Source: Parasegetibacter sp. NRK P23
GTDB taxonomy: Bacteria > Bacteroidota > Bacteroidia > Chitinophagales > Chitinophagaceae
Assembly (NCBI RefSeq): GCF_023721715.1
Contig: NZ_JAMDLG010000001.1
Span: 181,001-245,000 of the forward strand
Direction: 5' to 3'
Length of the DNA: 64,000 bases
Part shown: one piece after another, positions 1-9,019 of the stretch
How positions within the stretch are numbered: the stretch's first letter is position 1
How the letters are laid out: each line of letters opens with the position of its first letter
Program-made: the position numbers and the translations under genes
The notes under the pieces: generated by a model
Seen by the model: the letters and a program-made list of their open reading frames with translations, nothing else
The model's database searches: none
Told to the model about the DNA's origin: nothing

Positions 1-1087
1 ACTTTATTGTTTCGGCCTGTTTTTTATAATAGTTCGCTTGTTTTTCAAAGGTTTTCGCGGCGTATTCAAAATAGTCTTTGATACCAGCTTTCTGTTCTGC
101 CGTTGCCTTCGCGACATTGCTCATCAGTATACCTTCAAGGATGGGCTTATAAACAGTATTGTTGGGGAGATTCCAGATATACCTTCTGTAGTAGCTGATC
201 ATTCCATCCAGGTCGTTTTTGGCCACGTACAGCGCCACGCGGCACATGTGGCTCTCGGGGTCTGATGGATCCAGTTTGAGCAACCCGATAGTGTAGGCAA
301 TGTCTTCCACTTCCTGGGGTGTGTAAGATATCTTGTATCGGGCTGTTCTTTCATTCGCCACGATGTACATATCCTTACGGATTTTGTCGAATATCATCTG
401 GTTCACCACCTGGGTACCTAATTCCTCGTCCATTCGGTATTTCTCCAGCATCATTTTTCTGAAGAACGGACTTCCGAATTTAACCGTGCTCATCGCGAAA
501 CTGGTGAAATCCCTGCTGAAGCGTTCGAAATCCTGGCCGTTGTCGTACAGTTCTTCCAGCAATGGAGTCGGGTCCTGGTTGTTTTCCAGAAGTGCTTTGG
601 CGTATGGCAGGCCACTAAGCATGTCTCTTTTCTCTTCATAAGTAGCTTTCAGGCCCGCCAGCGAGTTCTTGGGATCAAGCGCTTTGGTTACTTTCTCAAT
701 GAACTCTTCGGCTCCCGACTTGCCCACAAGTCTGTTCACTTCTTCTCCTTTTTCGTTCAGGATGAGGAAGGTGGGGTATACGTCAACATTGTACTTCTTT
801 TTAATGTCAATGCCTTCCCCTTTTTCCATATCATATTTTACGGATACGAATTTCGGGTTGAAGAAGTCTCCGGCTATCTTCTTCGGGAACTCGTTTTTTG
901 CCATCTCCAGGCAGGGCACGCACCAACTGGTATAACAATCCACAAATACCAACCTGGGATTCGTTGGGTCCTTGGCTTTTGAAATGGCCTCTTTTAAACT
1001 GAGCTTTTCAAAGTTGACGCCCTGTGCGTTACCGGTGCTTAAAAAAGCGCCAATGAATAGGAGCGCGCAAACAAAAAATCTTTTCAT
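1..1087 (-). CDS. Thioredoxin-family protein, secreted (3' end beyond window)
   Basis: The reading frame starts at ATG 1087 on the minus strand, runs left and is still open at base 1. The N-terminus is a signal peptide (MKRFFVCALLFIGAFLS, then a likely cut after NAQ). A thioredoxin fold follows at once, with the redox pair in SWCVPC near residue 50 and the cis-proline strand VYPTFLILNEKG about 55 residues later. The rest (about 230 residues seen) is helical with no motif I recognise. It begins only 2 nt after the stop of the upstream TlpA-like gene, so the two are co-transcribed at the tail of the SusC/SusD operon. A periplasmic thiol-disulfide role is expected; the substrate is unknown. The C-terminus is not visible. 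Confidence 0.85.
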   Translation of the reverse strand, partial: MKRFFVCALLFIGAFLSTGNAQGVNFEKLSLKEAISKAKDPTNPRLVFVDCYTSWCVPCLEMAKNEFPKKIAGDFFNPKFVSVKYDMEKGEGIDIKKKYNVDVYPTFLILNEKGEEVNRLVGKSGAEEFIEKVTKALDPKNSLAGLKATYEEKRDMLSGLPYAKALLENNQDPTPLLEELYDNGQDFERFSRDFTSFAMSTVKFGSPFFRKMMLEKYRMDEELGTQVVNQMIFDKIRKDMYIVANERTARYKISYTPQEVEDIAYTIGLLKLDPSDPESHMCRVALYVAKNDLDGMISYYRRYIWNLPNNTVYKPILEGILMSNVAKATAEQKAGIKDYFEYAAKTFEKQANYYKKQAETIK

Positions 1088-1089
1088 GG

Positions 1090-2457
1090 TTAAATATTTT
1101 CTTTCTTCTCCAATTGGGCTTCGATCAGTGCTTTCAGTTTGGGATCAGAAGGACGCATCGCGTCAAACTGAACCACTTTTCCTTTTTTATCGAACAGGAT
1201 GAACCTGGGTACCGCAATGATTTCGTAATCTTTCAGCAGCGGACCTGCATTGTTGGAATAGAGTTGCAGGCCTGAAAGCTGGTTTTCTTCCACCATTTTT
1301 TCCCACTTGTCTTTTTCGGTATCAATCGACACACTCATGACCACCACGTCTTTCCCTTTGAAATCCTCCACCAGTTTTTTGAGTGCGGGTTGCTCGGCGA
1401 TACAGGGCTTGCACCAGGTGGCCCATACATCAACCAGTACCACTTTTCCCAGGTAATCGGAGAGGTGGTGCGACTTCCCTTTCATGTCCGGATAAGCGAA
1501 ATCGCTCCAGTCTGAACCAGGTACTTTAAGTCGTTGACGTTTTACGATTTCCGCCATTCTCTTCTTTTGGTCGGCGGTCACCATGTACTGCGCGTTTTTT
1601 TCGTTAAACTTGTTGATGTCGGTGAATCCGCCACGCTCGGCCACTTTGATGATGAACTCCGCCCTTATGTTCTCGTTCCCGATCTCGGGGATGATCATTT
1701 CGTTGGCAAGGCCCATCTTAGACTGGTAAATGATATACTTCGCGAAAGCGAGCGCCTGGATGTAATTGAACCCGCCGGGAAGCGTCCACAAATTAGCGTC
1801 GGTGAACTTTTCAGTATTGAACAGGTTGGTTACATAGGTAGGGTAATCGCTGCGTTTGGATGGTTCATAAGCCATCAGGAACGGCGCCATCGCATCGTAT
1901 TTGAAGCCATACGAAAGCAGGTTCTTTGTAAAAACATCGAAATCCTTGTTCCCTGTTTTTATTTTCTGAATAAAATCTGCCGAAGGTTTCAAGAGCGAAT
2001 CAAGGGTTACCTGGTAACGGCCATCAGCCTGCATGGCGCCTTCCCTGGAATACCCAAAATAACGGAGTGGGGCCAGCATGCTATACCATTGCGCAAACAC
2101 ATTGTTTTCCGGGCTCAGTTTTCCGGAGTAAACAGCCTGTCCGTTGGCTGCATCAATTTCCAATTCCTCTCCGGCATGCATGTACAGCGGATACAGTTCG
2201 TCGTCGAACCCGATGTAGCGCATGGTGTTCAGGTCATTACCCGACAGTTCTATTTTAAAACCATACTCATTTTTTGTGAGGGGAATTTCCGAAAGCACTA
2301 CAGACTGTCCCGCCCCTCCTTTAAAAAAGTAAATCACAGGCATGTTCACGCCATTGGAGATGACTTTTTTGAATGTTCCTTTCACTACCGCATGCTGCGC
2401 CCAAACCGGCGCTGTAATGGCCAGCGCCAGGATAAATAGAAACGTTTTTTTCATCAT
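1090..2457 (-). CDS. TlpA-like thiol-disulfide oxidoreductase
   Basis: A 455-residue secreted protein with a signal peptide at residues 1-20 (cut near VWAQ). It has a beta-rich N-terminal part resembling the DUF4369 type that precedes Bacteroidota thioredoxins, a helical middle, and a C-terminal TlpA/AhpC-TSA domain from about residue 315. The active site is WCKPC at 348-352 and the cis-proline is in AVPRF near 416. Such proteins reduce or shuffle disulfides in the periplasm. The stop codon lies 2 nt before the start of the next thioredoxin gene. A second ATG is the next codon, so the start could be 2454. Which thiol protein it serves is not deducible, but its place behind SusC/SusD suggests imported or surface-exposed cysteine proteins. 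Confidence 0.88.
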   Translation of the reverse strand: MMKKTFLFILALAITAPVWAQHAVVKGTFKKVISNGVNMPVIYFFKGGAGQSVVLSEIPLTKNEYGFKIELSGNDLNTMRYIGFDDELYPLYMHAGEELEIDAANGQAVYSGKLSPENNVFAQWYSMLAPLRYFGYSREGAMQADGRYQVTLDSLLKPSADFIQKIKTGNKDFDVFTKNLLSYGFKYDAMAPFLMAYEPSKRSDYPTYVTNLFNTEKFTDANLWTLPGGFNYIQALAFAKYIIYQSKMGLANEMIIPEIGNENIRAEFIIKVAERGGFTDINKFNEKNAQYMVTADQKKRMAEIVKRQRLKVPGSDWSDFAYPDMKGKSHHLSDYLGKVVLVDVWATWCKPCIAEQPALKKLVEDFKGKDVVVMSVSIDTEKDKWEKMVEENQLSGLQLYSNNAGPLLKDYEIIAVPRFILFDKKGKVVQFDAMRPSDPKLKALIEAQLEKKENI

Positions 2458-2515
2458 GGAATTTTAAATGTTACCGGACCGCTGCCCGGATGACTAATGT
2501 TTTTTTATTTGATCG

Positions 2516-3439
2516 TTATTTAATAGGAATGCCGATGTCTTCCACGATCTGTTTGATCAGACCGTATTTGATCATGATGTTGGGATAGGTGCCATACTGC
2601 TGTGTAAACTGTTGCTCCGTACTGCCCAGCGCCGCTTCCAGGTACATGCACACGTCCATCCAGGTGGAAATCGGTGAATAGTATGGGTTCCTGGGGTCAG
2701 TGCCTAAGAATCCAATGGCCTGTAGCGTGGCGGTTGTGCCGGGTGGCAGCCCCGTTACAGAAGTTGCAAGTTGGTAGATGTACAGGTTATACGCGTCGCG
2801 CGATGGAACGAATTTCCTGGATGCGGCATAGAATTTTTCCAGGATCAGTTTATACTTGTCGTTGAGTACGGCATTGGTCAGCATCGCCCTTAAAATCGCG
2901 CCTTTGTATTTCGCTCTGGTAGCCTCGTCCATGGTGGGAATTTTGGAAACCTGTCCGATGGCGATGGTGTTGAATCCTTTGAAAGCATACGTGCCGAAGG
3001 CGTTGCTGTTCAGGGTTTCCAGCAGCAGGATACTCGGTACATGAATAGTATTGGGCAATACGGAAAGGATATCCGTTTTCAGGAACTCCAGCGCCGGGGC
3101 AACATCATTTTTGTTGCAATAGCTGAAGGCCTGCACCTGGGGAGGCGCTCCCGATGGGAGCCCTCCAAGCGCATAAACAAGCGACAATACTTCATAGTAG
3201 GTATATTCTTTCCCGAACCGGTCAACGCGTTGCTGGGAACCGATAGTGTCGTTAAAATAAACGGGAATACCGGTTTCCTGATAGAAAAGAAAGGTCGCGT
3301 GCGTGGCGGCATCACTGGGGTTGTCATTCACCACCAGCCAGTTTTTGTCGTAATCGGTAAACGTGGCAACTTTTTCTTTTGAGCATGAGCCACCAATGGT
3401 GAGCAGTGCGATGGCGCCTATATATAATTTCAGTTTCAT
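2516..3439 (-). CDS. SusD-associated lipoprotein, metallopeptidase-like but without HExxH
   Basis: A 307-residue lipoprotein: signal peptide with lipobox IGGSC (Cys19), then a mature domain starting with a conserved-looking FTDYDKNWL segment. Its position right after SusD and its general layout recall the 'putative zinc-binding metallopeptidase' lipoproteins that often follow SusC/SusD pairs (an inference; no alignment was possible). The HExxH zinc motif of that family is absent: the corresponding helical stretch appears to read AILRAMLTNAV. It may therefore be a non-catalytic surface-binding homologue. It lies 15 nt downstream of susD and 58 nt upstream of the TlpA-like gene, in the same transcription unit. 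Confidence 0.6.
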   Translation of the reverse strand: MKLKLYIGAIALLTIGGSCSKEKVATFTDYDKNWLVVNDNPSDAATHATFLFYQETGIPVYFNDTIGSQQRVDRFGKEYTYYEVLSLVYALGGLPSGAPPQVQAFSYCNKNDVAPALEFLKTDILSVLPNTIHVPSILLLETLNSNAFGTYAFKGFNTIAIGQVSKIPTMDEATRAKYKGAILRAMLTNAVLNDKYKLILEKFYAASRKFVPSRDAYNLYIYQLATSVTGLPPGTTATLQAIGFLGTDPRNPYYSPISTWMDVCMYLEAALGSTEQQFTQQYGTYPNIMIKYGLIKQIVEDIGIPIK

Positions 3440-3454
3440 GTTAATCCTGTTAGG

Positions 3455-5038
3455 TTATGGTTGAATGGAACGAACGGGACGGATAGGGTTGGTTAACGCG
3501 CCCCGGTTGAATTCAATGGCATAGTTGGGAATGGGCACCTGCCATCCGGCGGCATCCTGCGAAAGCGACCTGAGCACATAATTTCCCGTGCGGGTATGTG
3601 TATTCGAAGGCGCGTCGTAGGTATATACCGGGTGCGTAATGGTGAAGTCGGCCGGTAAAGGGTACTTCGTATTAGTCGAATAGCGCCTCAGGTCGAACCA
3701 CCTGTGTCCTTCAAAACAAAGTTCCCTGCGGCGTTCTTCCCGTATGAAATTGACGAGTTCCGTGTTGGACTGCGGTATCTGATCGATGGTGGCGTTCTGG
3801 AACCTTTTGGCCCGCAGTTTTTGCAGTTCTGTTCTGGCTTCATTGTCGGCGCCCATCATGGCCATGGCTTCCGCGCGGTTCAGGATGGCTTCCGTGTAGC
3901 GCAGGGAGAAAATACAAGATTGCTGGTTTACATCGTTGAAGGTTCTCCAGGTGCGGTATTTGGCGGGAATCCATGCCTTGCTTTTGGCGGCCCGTTCAAA
4001 AAACGCTTTCCTGCGCAGATCGTCCTCGTCGAAGGTGTTCATTAAGTTGTCTGAAGCTTTGAAGGCGGATACCCTGTTGTCGTTACCGCTCCACGCCGAC
4101 AAAGAATCGTTCATGAATACGGTGGGAATCACGTTGGTACCCATGGTGAAAATGGTTTCCGGCGATCCGCGGTAAGTGAAGCTGGTGCCGGTAGTGTATT
4201 GGTTCAGGTCCACCAGTTCGTACCCCATCGTCTGAAGCGGTTGGGATACTTCCAGTACTTTATCGTATTGCTCGGTGTAGAGGTATACTCTTGTCTGGAA
4301 TAACCGTACCGCGGCGATGCCTATGCGTAGTTTGGTAGTGGGGTTGTAGTTTTCGAGGTATTGCGCCGCTTTTTCCAGGTCGCTGGTGATCTGTTGGTAA
4401 ACGGCTTCGTTGTTGTCTCTCTTGAAGTAGATGTCCTCTACTTTTTCTGAAACTTTAAGTGGAATACCTTCATCGTTGGCCGCAGTACTTTTGCGGTATG
4501 GACTTCCATAAATGTTCTGCAGGTAAAAATAATAGTAGGCTCTCATGAAAAGCGCTTCTCCCCTGATCCGATTCAGGTTTTCAATGTTCCCCGGATTATT
4601 CAAAGCCATTTCATCAGCCTGGAAAATGATCGCGTTCAGTGCGCCGATGTGCTTATACAACTTTCTCCAGAGGATATCTTCCCATGTCAGTTCACGGATG
4701 TCCATCGTAGGGTTTTGTTTCCAGTAGTGGAACCCCGAGAGCATGTAAAGCGGGGTGAGTTGGTCGGTTGCAACAAAATCCGACACAAAAACCTCATTGT
4801 CGTCATCCATTACATGGAGCCAGGGGGCCACGATGCCAGCCTCTGAAGTTAGCGTGCCCATGGTAGCCTGGCTATAGATAGAAAGCCCGATATTAATGAT
4901 GAACGCCTCTCCAACCATCAGTTTGTTGAGGTCCTCGGGTGTTTGAACGTATTTCTGGTCACGTGAATATTCTTCCAGGAACTTACTGCAGGAGCCCAGA
5001 GAAAAAGCGAGCAGTAAAAGGATACCTATATGTTTCAT
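3455..5038 (-). CDS. RagB/SusD-family outer-membrane lipoprotein
   Basis: A 527-residue protein with lipobox LGSC (Cys17) followed by the typical SusD start SKFLEEYSRDQKYVQTPEDL. It has TPR-like helices including GEALFMRAYYYFYLQNIYG and the C-terminal SusD signature around residues 430-450 (REERRRELCFEGHRWFDLRR). SusD proteins cap the SusC barrel and bind the ligand at the cell surface. It starts 12 nt after the susC stop, a standard susCD pair. No glycoside hydrolase, lyase or sulfatase is nearby, so a glycan ligand is not supported; the neighbours are thioredoxins. Confidence 0.95.
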   Translation of the reverse strand: MKHIGILLLLAFSLGSCSKFLEEYSRDQKYVQTPEDLNKLMVGEAFIINIGLSIYSQATMGTLTSEAGIVAPWLHVMDDDNEVFVSDFVATDQLTPLYMLSGFHYWKQNPTMDIRELTWEDILWRKLYKHIGALNAIIFQADEMALNNPGNIENLNRIRGEALFMRAYYYFYLQNIYGSPYRKSTAANDEGIPLKVSEKVEDIYFKRDNNEAVYQQITSDLEKAAQYLENYNPTTKLRIGIAAVRLFQTRVYLYTEQYDKVLEVSQPLQTMGYELVDLNQYTTGTSFTYRGSPETIFTMGTNVIPTVFMNDSLSAWSGNDNRVSAFKASDNLMNTFDEDDLRRKAFFERAAKSKAWIPAKYRTWRTFNDVNQQSCIFSLRYTEAILNRAEAMAMMGADNEARTELQKLRAKRFQNATIDQIPQSNTELVNFIREERRRELCFEGHRWFDLRRYSTNTKYPLPADFTITHPVYTYDAPSNTHTRTGNYVLRSLSQDAAGWQVPIPNYAIEFNRGALTNPIRPVRSIQP

Positions 5039-5050
5039 TTGTCCTGATTT

Positions 5051-8000
5051 TTAGAATGAAATATTAAAGCTGGCCGTGTAAGTTGGTCGCAGTGAGAGGT
5101 TGATGTTCGGTGTGGAACCCGATTGTGTGGGATCCTGTCCCCTCAGCAACTTGTTACTCAGGATGAAGAGGTTGGTGCCGGTTAAACTCGCGTAAGCTGA
5201 ACTGAGGCCCAGTTTTTTGATCAGGGTTTCGGCAAAATTGTATTTGAAAGATGCCGATTGGAGTTTGAGGAAATCGCCACTTACGACCCGGATATCAGAA
5301 TTGTCGTACATCTCGTAAACGCTGCCGCCAAAAGAGTAGTTGCTGGCAGGGTAGAGGTTCCACCAGGGCGTGTTGAGCGCGGTGCTGGTTTGCAAACCGG
5401 GGATGTCGGTATATAGTTCATCACCCGGACGTCTCCACCTGTCTACGAATTCTTTCCGAAGGTTCTGTTGGGGGTACGCGGCGATGGTGCCATAACCGGA
5501 AGCGATCTTCATCAAACGGATTTTATTGCCCATGGAATACGTCACGTTGAAGGACAGGCCAAAGTTTCTCCAGCCAAAGTAGTTGGAAATGCCACCCTGT
5601 ACGTACGGTTCTCTTCTGCCTGATTCGCTCATTACCTCCAGGTACACGTCTTCTCTTTTCATCTGGGAATAGGTATCGCGGTATTTGTCGGCCAGTTCAG
5701 CTTCTGAACCGTAGAAAATAGGCGAGCCGTCTACCGGACTAAGTCCTTTGAACCTGTAGGAATAGAAAGTGTTGATGGGTTTTCCGCCCAGTTGCACCGT
5801 TCCCGCGAGGAAGTTATTGTAGGTAACCTGGTCAACCAGTACATTGTTGCGGTTGTTGATCGCGCTGTTCAATACTTTGTTCAGCACCTGGCCCAGTTGC
5901 GGGTCGAAGCGCCATACGAAGCCCCTGCGCGATTTGTTGAGTCCCAGGTTATTGATCGGGGTGAAACTTAAGGACAGTTCCACGCCTTTGTTTTCGAGCA
6001 CGCCACTATTGATCACGTAGCTGTTCGTGCCGTTGATTTCTGATACGGTTTTATTCAGGAACGCGTCGTTGGTGCGTTTGTAGAAATAGGCCACGGAACC
6101 GTTCACCTTATTGCCGAACAGGGAGAAATCAAGTCCTACGTTGGAAGAGGACGTGCGCTCCCATTTCAGGTCCGGGTTAGGGAAGTTGCTTATTATTGCT
6201 GAAGGAGCGCCATAGAATACGTTGTTGCCGAGGTTTTCACGGATGATCATGTAAGGTGATTGTCCGGGCAACATATTGCCCTGCCATCCCCATGAGGCTT
6301 TCATCGCGAGGTCGTTCACCCATTTCGTTTCTTTCAGGACATCGTTCTTGATGTTCCAGCGGCCCGATACGGCCCAGATGGGGAGAAATTTATTATTGGA
6401 GTTCGCGCCAAAAAGGTTCGATTGCTCTCCGCGGATGTGCACGTTCAGGATGTAACGGTCGCTCCAGGAATAACCCGCGGTGCCGAGCCACGCGAGGTTG
6501 TTGGACAGTTCACGGTCGAAATAACCCAGTGCCGCCCTGGTGCTCATCCATTGCTGGTAGTAAGCGGTATAGGTGGTGGGCACCGCTTCAAAATAGCCGC
6601 CCATTTCCGGGAAGTACCCGCGCCTGGTAATGTTGAACCCGTTGTATTCGGAGGAACGTACTTCCATGCCACCAGTAAAGTTCACCATGTGTTTCCTGGA
6701 GGGGCCAAATGCCGTGAAGTAATTGGTTTGAATCCTCGCGGTGTAGGTGTTGTTGCTGGTTTCCTGTCTTTGAAGCTCGCCGCCTATGGGGTTAAGGTCC
6801 CATCTTGTTGTTTGGTCGGCCCTGAGTTTGAAGACATAGTAGGAATTCTTCGTGTAATGTACTTCCCTGTTGTTGTTGCTCAAACCATAAGCGAAAGTGC
6901 CTTCCACATCCAACCCTCTTCTTATTCTCCATTTCAACAATGCGCGAACATTAGCGGCATTGTTCCTGGTGAGATCACCCGCATTGTCGCGTTCATTAAG
7001 GATGTTGTAATTATAATACTGCGATCCATTGTATTGGGGATAGTAGAACAGGCTGCCGTCCGGATTGTGGGCCGGAATGGTACGACTGGTATTGTAGGCG
7101 TAGTTCATGATACCCATATCCTGTGGCGTATAATCCCTGATCGTATAGTTGCCGGTGAAAGCGAGTTGCGCGGTGAACTTCTTGTAATCCGCCGTGATGT
7201 TCAGCATAGAGGAATAGCGTTTTTCGCTTTCTCCTATAATCACGCCTTTCTCGTCTTTATAGCCTAATGAAGCGTAATACTTCACATCGCTTGAACCGCC
7301 TGAAAGGTTAAGGGTATGGTTATGCGAAATAACATCCTGGGTCAGCAAACCGAGCCAGTCGGTATTCACGCTGGCGTAGTAATCGCTCAGCCTTTTGAAT
7401 TCATTGTAGTCTATGGCGCCGGAATAATAATCCTGTAAAGCGCTTTCGTAGCCCGACCATTGGGTAATATTTGGGTATTGCATTTTCCGCTCCACCATTT
7501 CTTTGGAAACATCCATACGTTCGGCGGAGTTCATCATGTACATGGTACGGTCTGAATACCTTGGTCTGCGGGTATAGGTGGTGTTATTGGTGTAGCCGAT
7601 GGTGGGCTTGCCTGGTTTACCTTTCTTAGTGGTGATCACGATTACGCCATTGCCGGCCCGGGCGCCATATAAAGCGGTAGCCGCGGCATCTTTCAGCACG
7701 TCGATCTGATCAATATCTTCAGGGTTAAGGCCCGCGATCGCGTTGCCCAGCAGGTTCACAAAATCCAGATCGTTCATTTGCTGGGGGTCAACGTTTACCG
7801 GGTCGGTAAGTACGATACCGTCCAATACCCAGAGGGGCTCTCTGTTGCCGAGGATCGTGGAGGTGCCGCGTATCCTGAGTTTAGGCGCGGCGCCCACTTG
7901 TCCGGAGTTCTGCATGAAAATCATTCCGGGTACCCGGCCTTCCAGCAGTTTGTCGATGGTGTTGATGCCGGGGGTAATGATGTCTTCCATTTTAAGGGTG

Positions 8001-8740
8001 GTGGCGGCACTCGTGAGGCTGCGCCTGTCGATTTTCTGATAGCCGGTGTTCACCACGATGTTCACGTCTTCCAGTTTGGAGTAAGCGGGCGTGAGCGTAA
8101 TGATAAGGCCGTTGGGAACGGAAAGCATGGAGCGGGATACCACAACGGTACTGGTTTCATAGCCCACGTAAGAAATACGCAACCTGTCGCCTTCTTTTGC
8201 ATCAATGGCAAAGGTGCCGTTTGACGCGGACGTAACGCTCACTTTCGTGGTCAGGTTCAAGATGGTGGCGTTCGCCAGGGTGGCTCCTGTGGAATCCAGT
8301 ACGCGCCCGGTAAGGGGCGTTGCCGCCTTCTGGTCAGTAATGCCGGGCTTTGTTTCAGCGCCATTGTTCGTTTTTCTGGAAACAACGATGGTTTTTCCTT
8401 TGATGGAAAAGTCGAGGGCCTCTTCTTCACTCACCAGTTCCAGCAATTGCTTTAAGGGCATATTGCTGACCGAAATGGAAAGTTTACCCGACCGCAGAAA
8501 ATCACTTTCATTCGCGAAAACGACATACCCTGTCTGTTTTTTAATTTCCGCAAACACCTGTTTCATCGTCAGGTCTTTGCCTGAGAGTGTAACGGTTTGC
8601 GCCGCCGGTTTGGTGGTAACGGCGAAGGAAGCAGCGAAAAGGAGTACTGTAAGCAATTTCATCGTAAGCAGTAGTTTTTGGATGAAGTAGCCTGATAACT
8701 TTCCTTTAAACGGTTGCGTTGTAATCTTACTTTGAGCCAT
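5051..8740 (-). CDS. SusC/RagA TonB-linked outer-membrane transporter with STN signalling domain
   Basis: About 1229 residues from ATG 8740. The order is: short N-terminal stretch, hydrophobic signal segment beginning MKLLTVLLFAASFAV (about residue 27), STN domain (about 45-115; VTLSGKDLTMKQVFAEIKKQ), carboxypeptidase-regulatory-like domain (about 140-220; LTGRVLDSTGATLANA), TonB plug with the SusC signature NGVIVITTKKG, and a 22-strand barrel ending in a C-terminal Phe. The STN domain is the part that talks to FecR, so this is a transducer as well as a transporter; the sigma/FecR pair sits just upstream. The start is ambiguous: ATG 8740 has GGAGG 7 nt upstream, while ATG 8827 gives 29 more residues without any such site. 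TonB energises import across the outer membrane. Confidence 0.93.
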   Translation of the reverse strand: MAQSKITTQPFKGKLSGYFIQKLLLTMKLLTVLLFAASFAVTTKPAAQTVTLSGKDLTMKQVFAEIKKQTGYVVFANESDFLRSGKLSISVSNMPLKQLLELVSEEEALDFSIKGKTIVVSRKTNNGAETKPGITDQKAATPLTGRVLDSTGATLANATILNLTTKVSVTSASNGTFAIDAKEGDRLRISYVGYETSTVVVSRSMLSVPNGLIITLTPAYSKLEDVNIVVNTGYQKIDRRSLTSAATTLKMEDIITPGINTIDKLLEGRVPGMIFMQNSGQVGAAPKLRIRGTSTILGNREPLWVLDGIVLTDPVNVDPQQMNDLDFVNLLGNAIAGLNPEDIDQIDVLKDAAATALYGARAGNGVIVITTKKGKPGKPTIGYTNNTTYTRRPRYSDRTMYMMNSAERMDVSKEMVERKMQYPNITQWSGYESALQDYYSGAIDYNEFKRLSDYYASVNTDWLGLLTQDVISHNHTLNLSGGSSDVKYYASLGYKDEKGVIIGESEKRYSSMLNITADYKKFTAQLAFTGNYTIRDYTPQDMGIMNYAYNTSRTIPAHNPDGSLFYYPQYNGSQYYNYNILNERDNAGDLTRNNAANVRALLKWRIRRGLDVEGTFAYGLSNNNREVHYTKNSYYVFKLRADQTTRWDLNPIGGELQRQETSNNTYTARIQTNYFTAFGPSRKHMVNFTGGMEVRSSEYNGFNITRRGYFPEMGGYFEAVPTTYTAYYQQWMSTRAALGYFDRELSNNLAWLGTAGYSWSDRYILNVHIRGEQSNLFGANSNNKFLPIWAVSGRWNIKNDVLKETKWVNDLAMKASWGWQGNMLPGQSPYMIIRENLGNNVFYGAPSAIISNFPNPDLKWERTSSSNVGLDFSLFGNKVNGSVAYFYKRTNDAFLNKTVSEINGTNSYVINSGVLENKGVELSLSFTPINNLGLNKSRRGFVWRFDPQLGQVLNKVLNSAINNRNNVLVDQVTYNNFLAGTVQLGGKPINTFYSYRFKGLSPVDGSPIFYGSEAELADKYRDTYSQMKREDVYLEVMSESGRREPYVQGGISNYFGWRNFGLSFNVTYSMGNKIRLMKIASGYGTIAAYPQQNLRKEFVDRWRRPGDELYTDIPGLQTSTALNTPWWNLYPASNYSFGGSVYEMYDNSDIRVVSGDFLKLQSASFKYNFAETLIKKLGLSSAYASLTGTNLFILSNKLLRGQDPTQSGSTPNINLSLRPTYTASFNISF

Positions 8741-8894
8741 TAACTGGCCTCCGGTTGTACTACAGGAGGATGGCCAGGTTACAGGCACGACCGGGAAGTA
8801 CAAGTTACCATAAGCAGGTTTTTTCATAACTTGTGAACAGTTTTGGTTGTTAAAAAATGGATGAAGCTCCGTTTTGATCCGCCTTAACTTTATG

Positions 8895-8919
8895 CCGGAA
8901 GTGTTCGCTGCACTTCCGG
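8895..8919. other. Hairpin in the FecR-susC intergenic region
   Basis: A 9-bp perfect inverted repeat (CCGGAAGTG / CACTTCCGG, 7-nt loop) in the 190-300 bp gap between fecR and susC. A T-rich run follows it on the plus strand (8920-8928) but not on the minus strand, where the genes lie. It is thus either a weak barrier that separates sigma/fecR from susC transcription, part of the susC leader, or a terminator for antisense transcripts. No TAnnTTTG promoter was found here, which fits an ECF-dependent susC promoter of unknown sequence. Confidence 0.5.
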
Positions 8920-9019
8920 TTTGTTTTTAGCGGATACGGTTTAATTTTGGTTTATATCAAGTATTTCAGTTTTCTTAATGCTGACGCAGTCGCATGTATT
9001 CTTAAGGTTCCTTCAGTTT

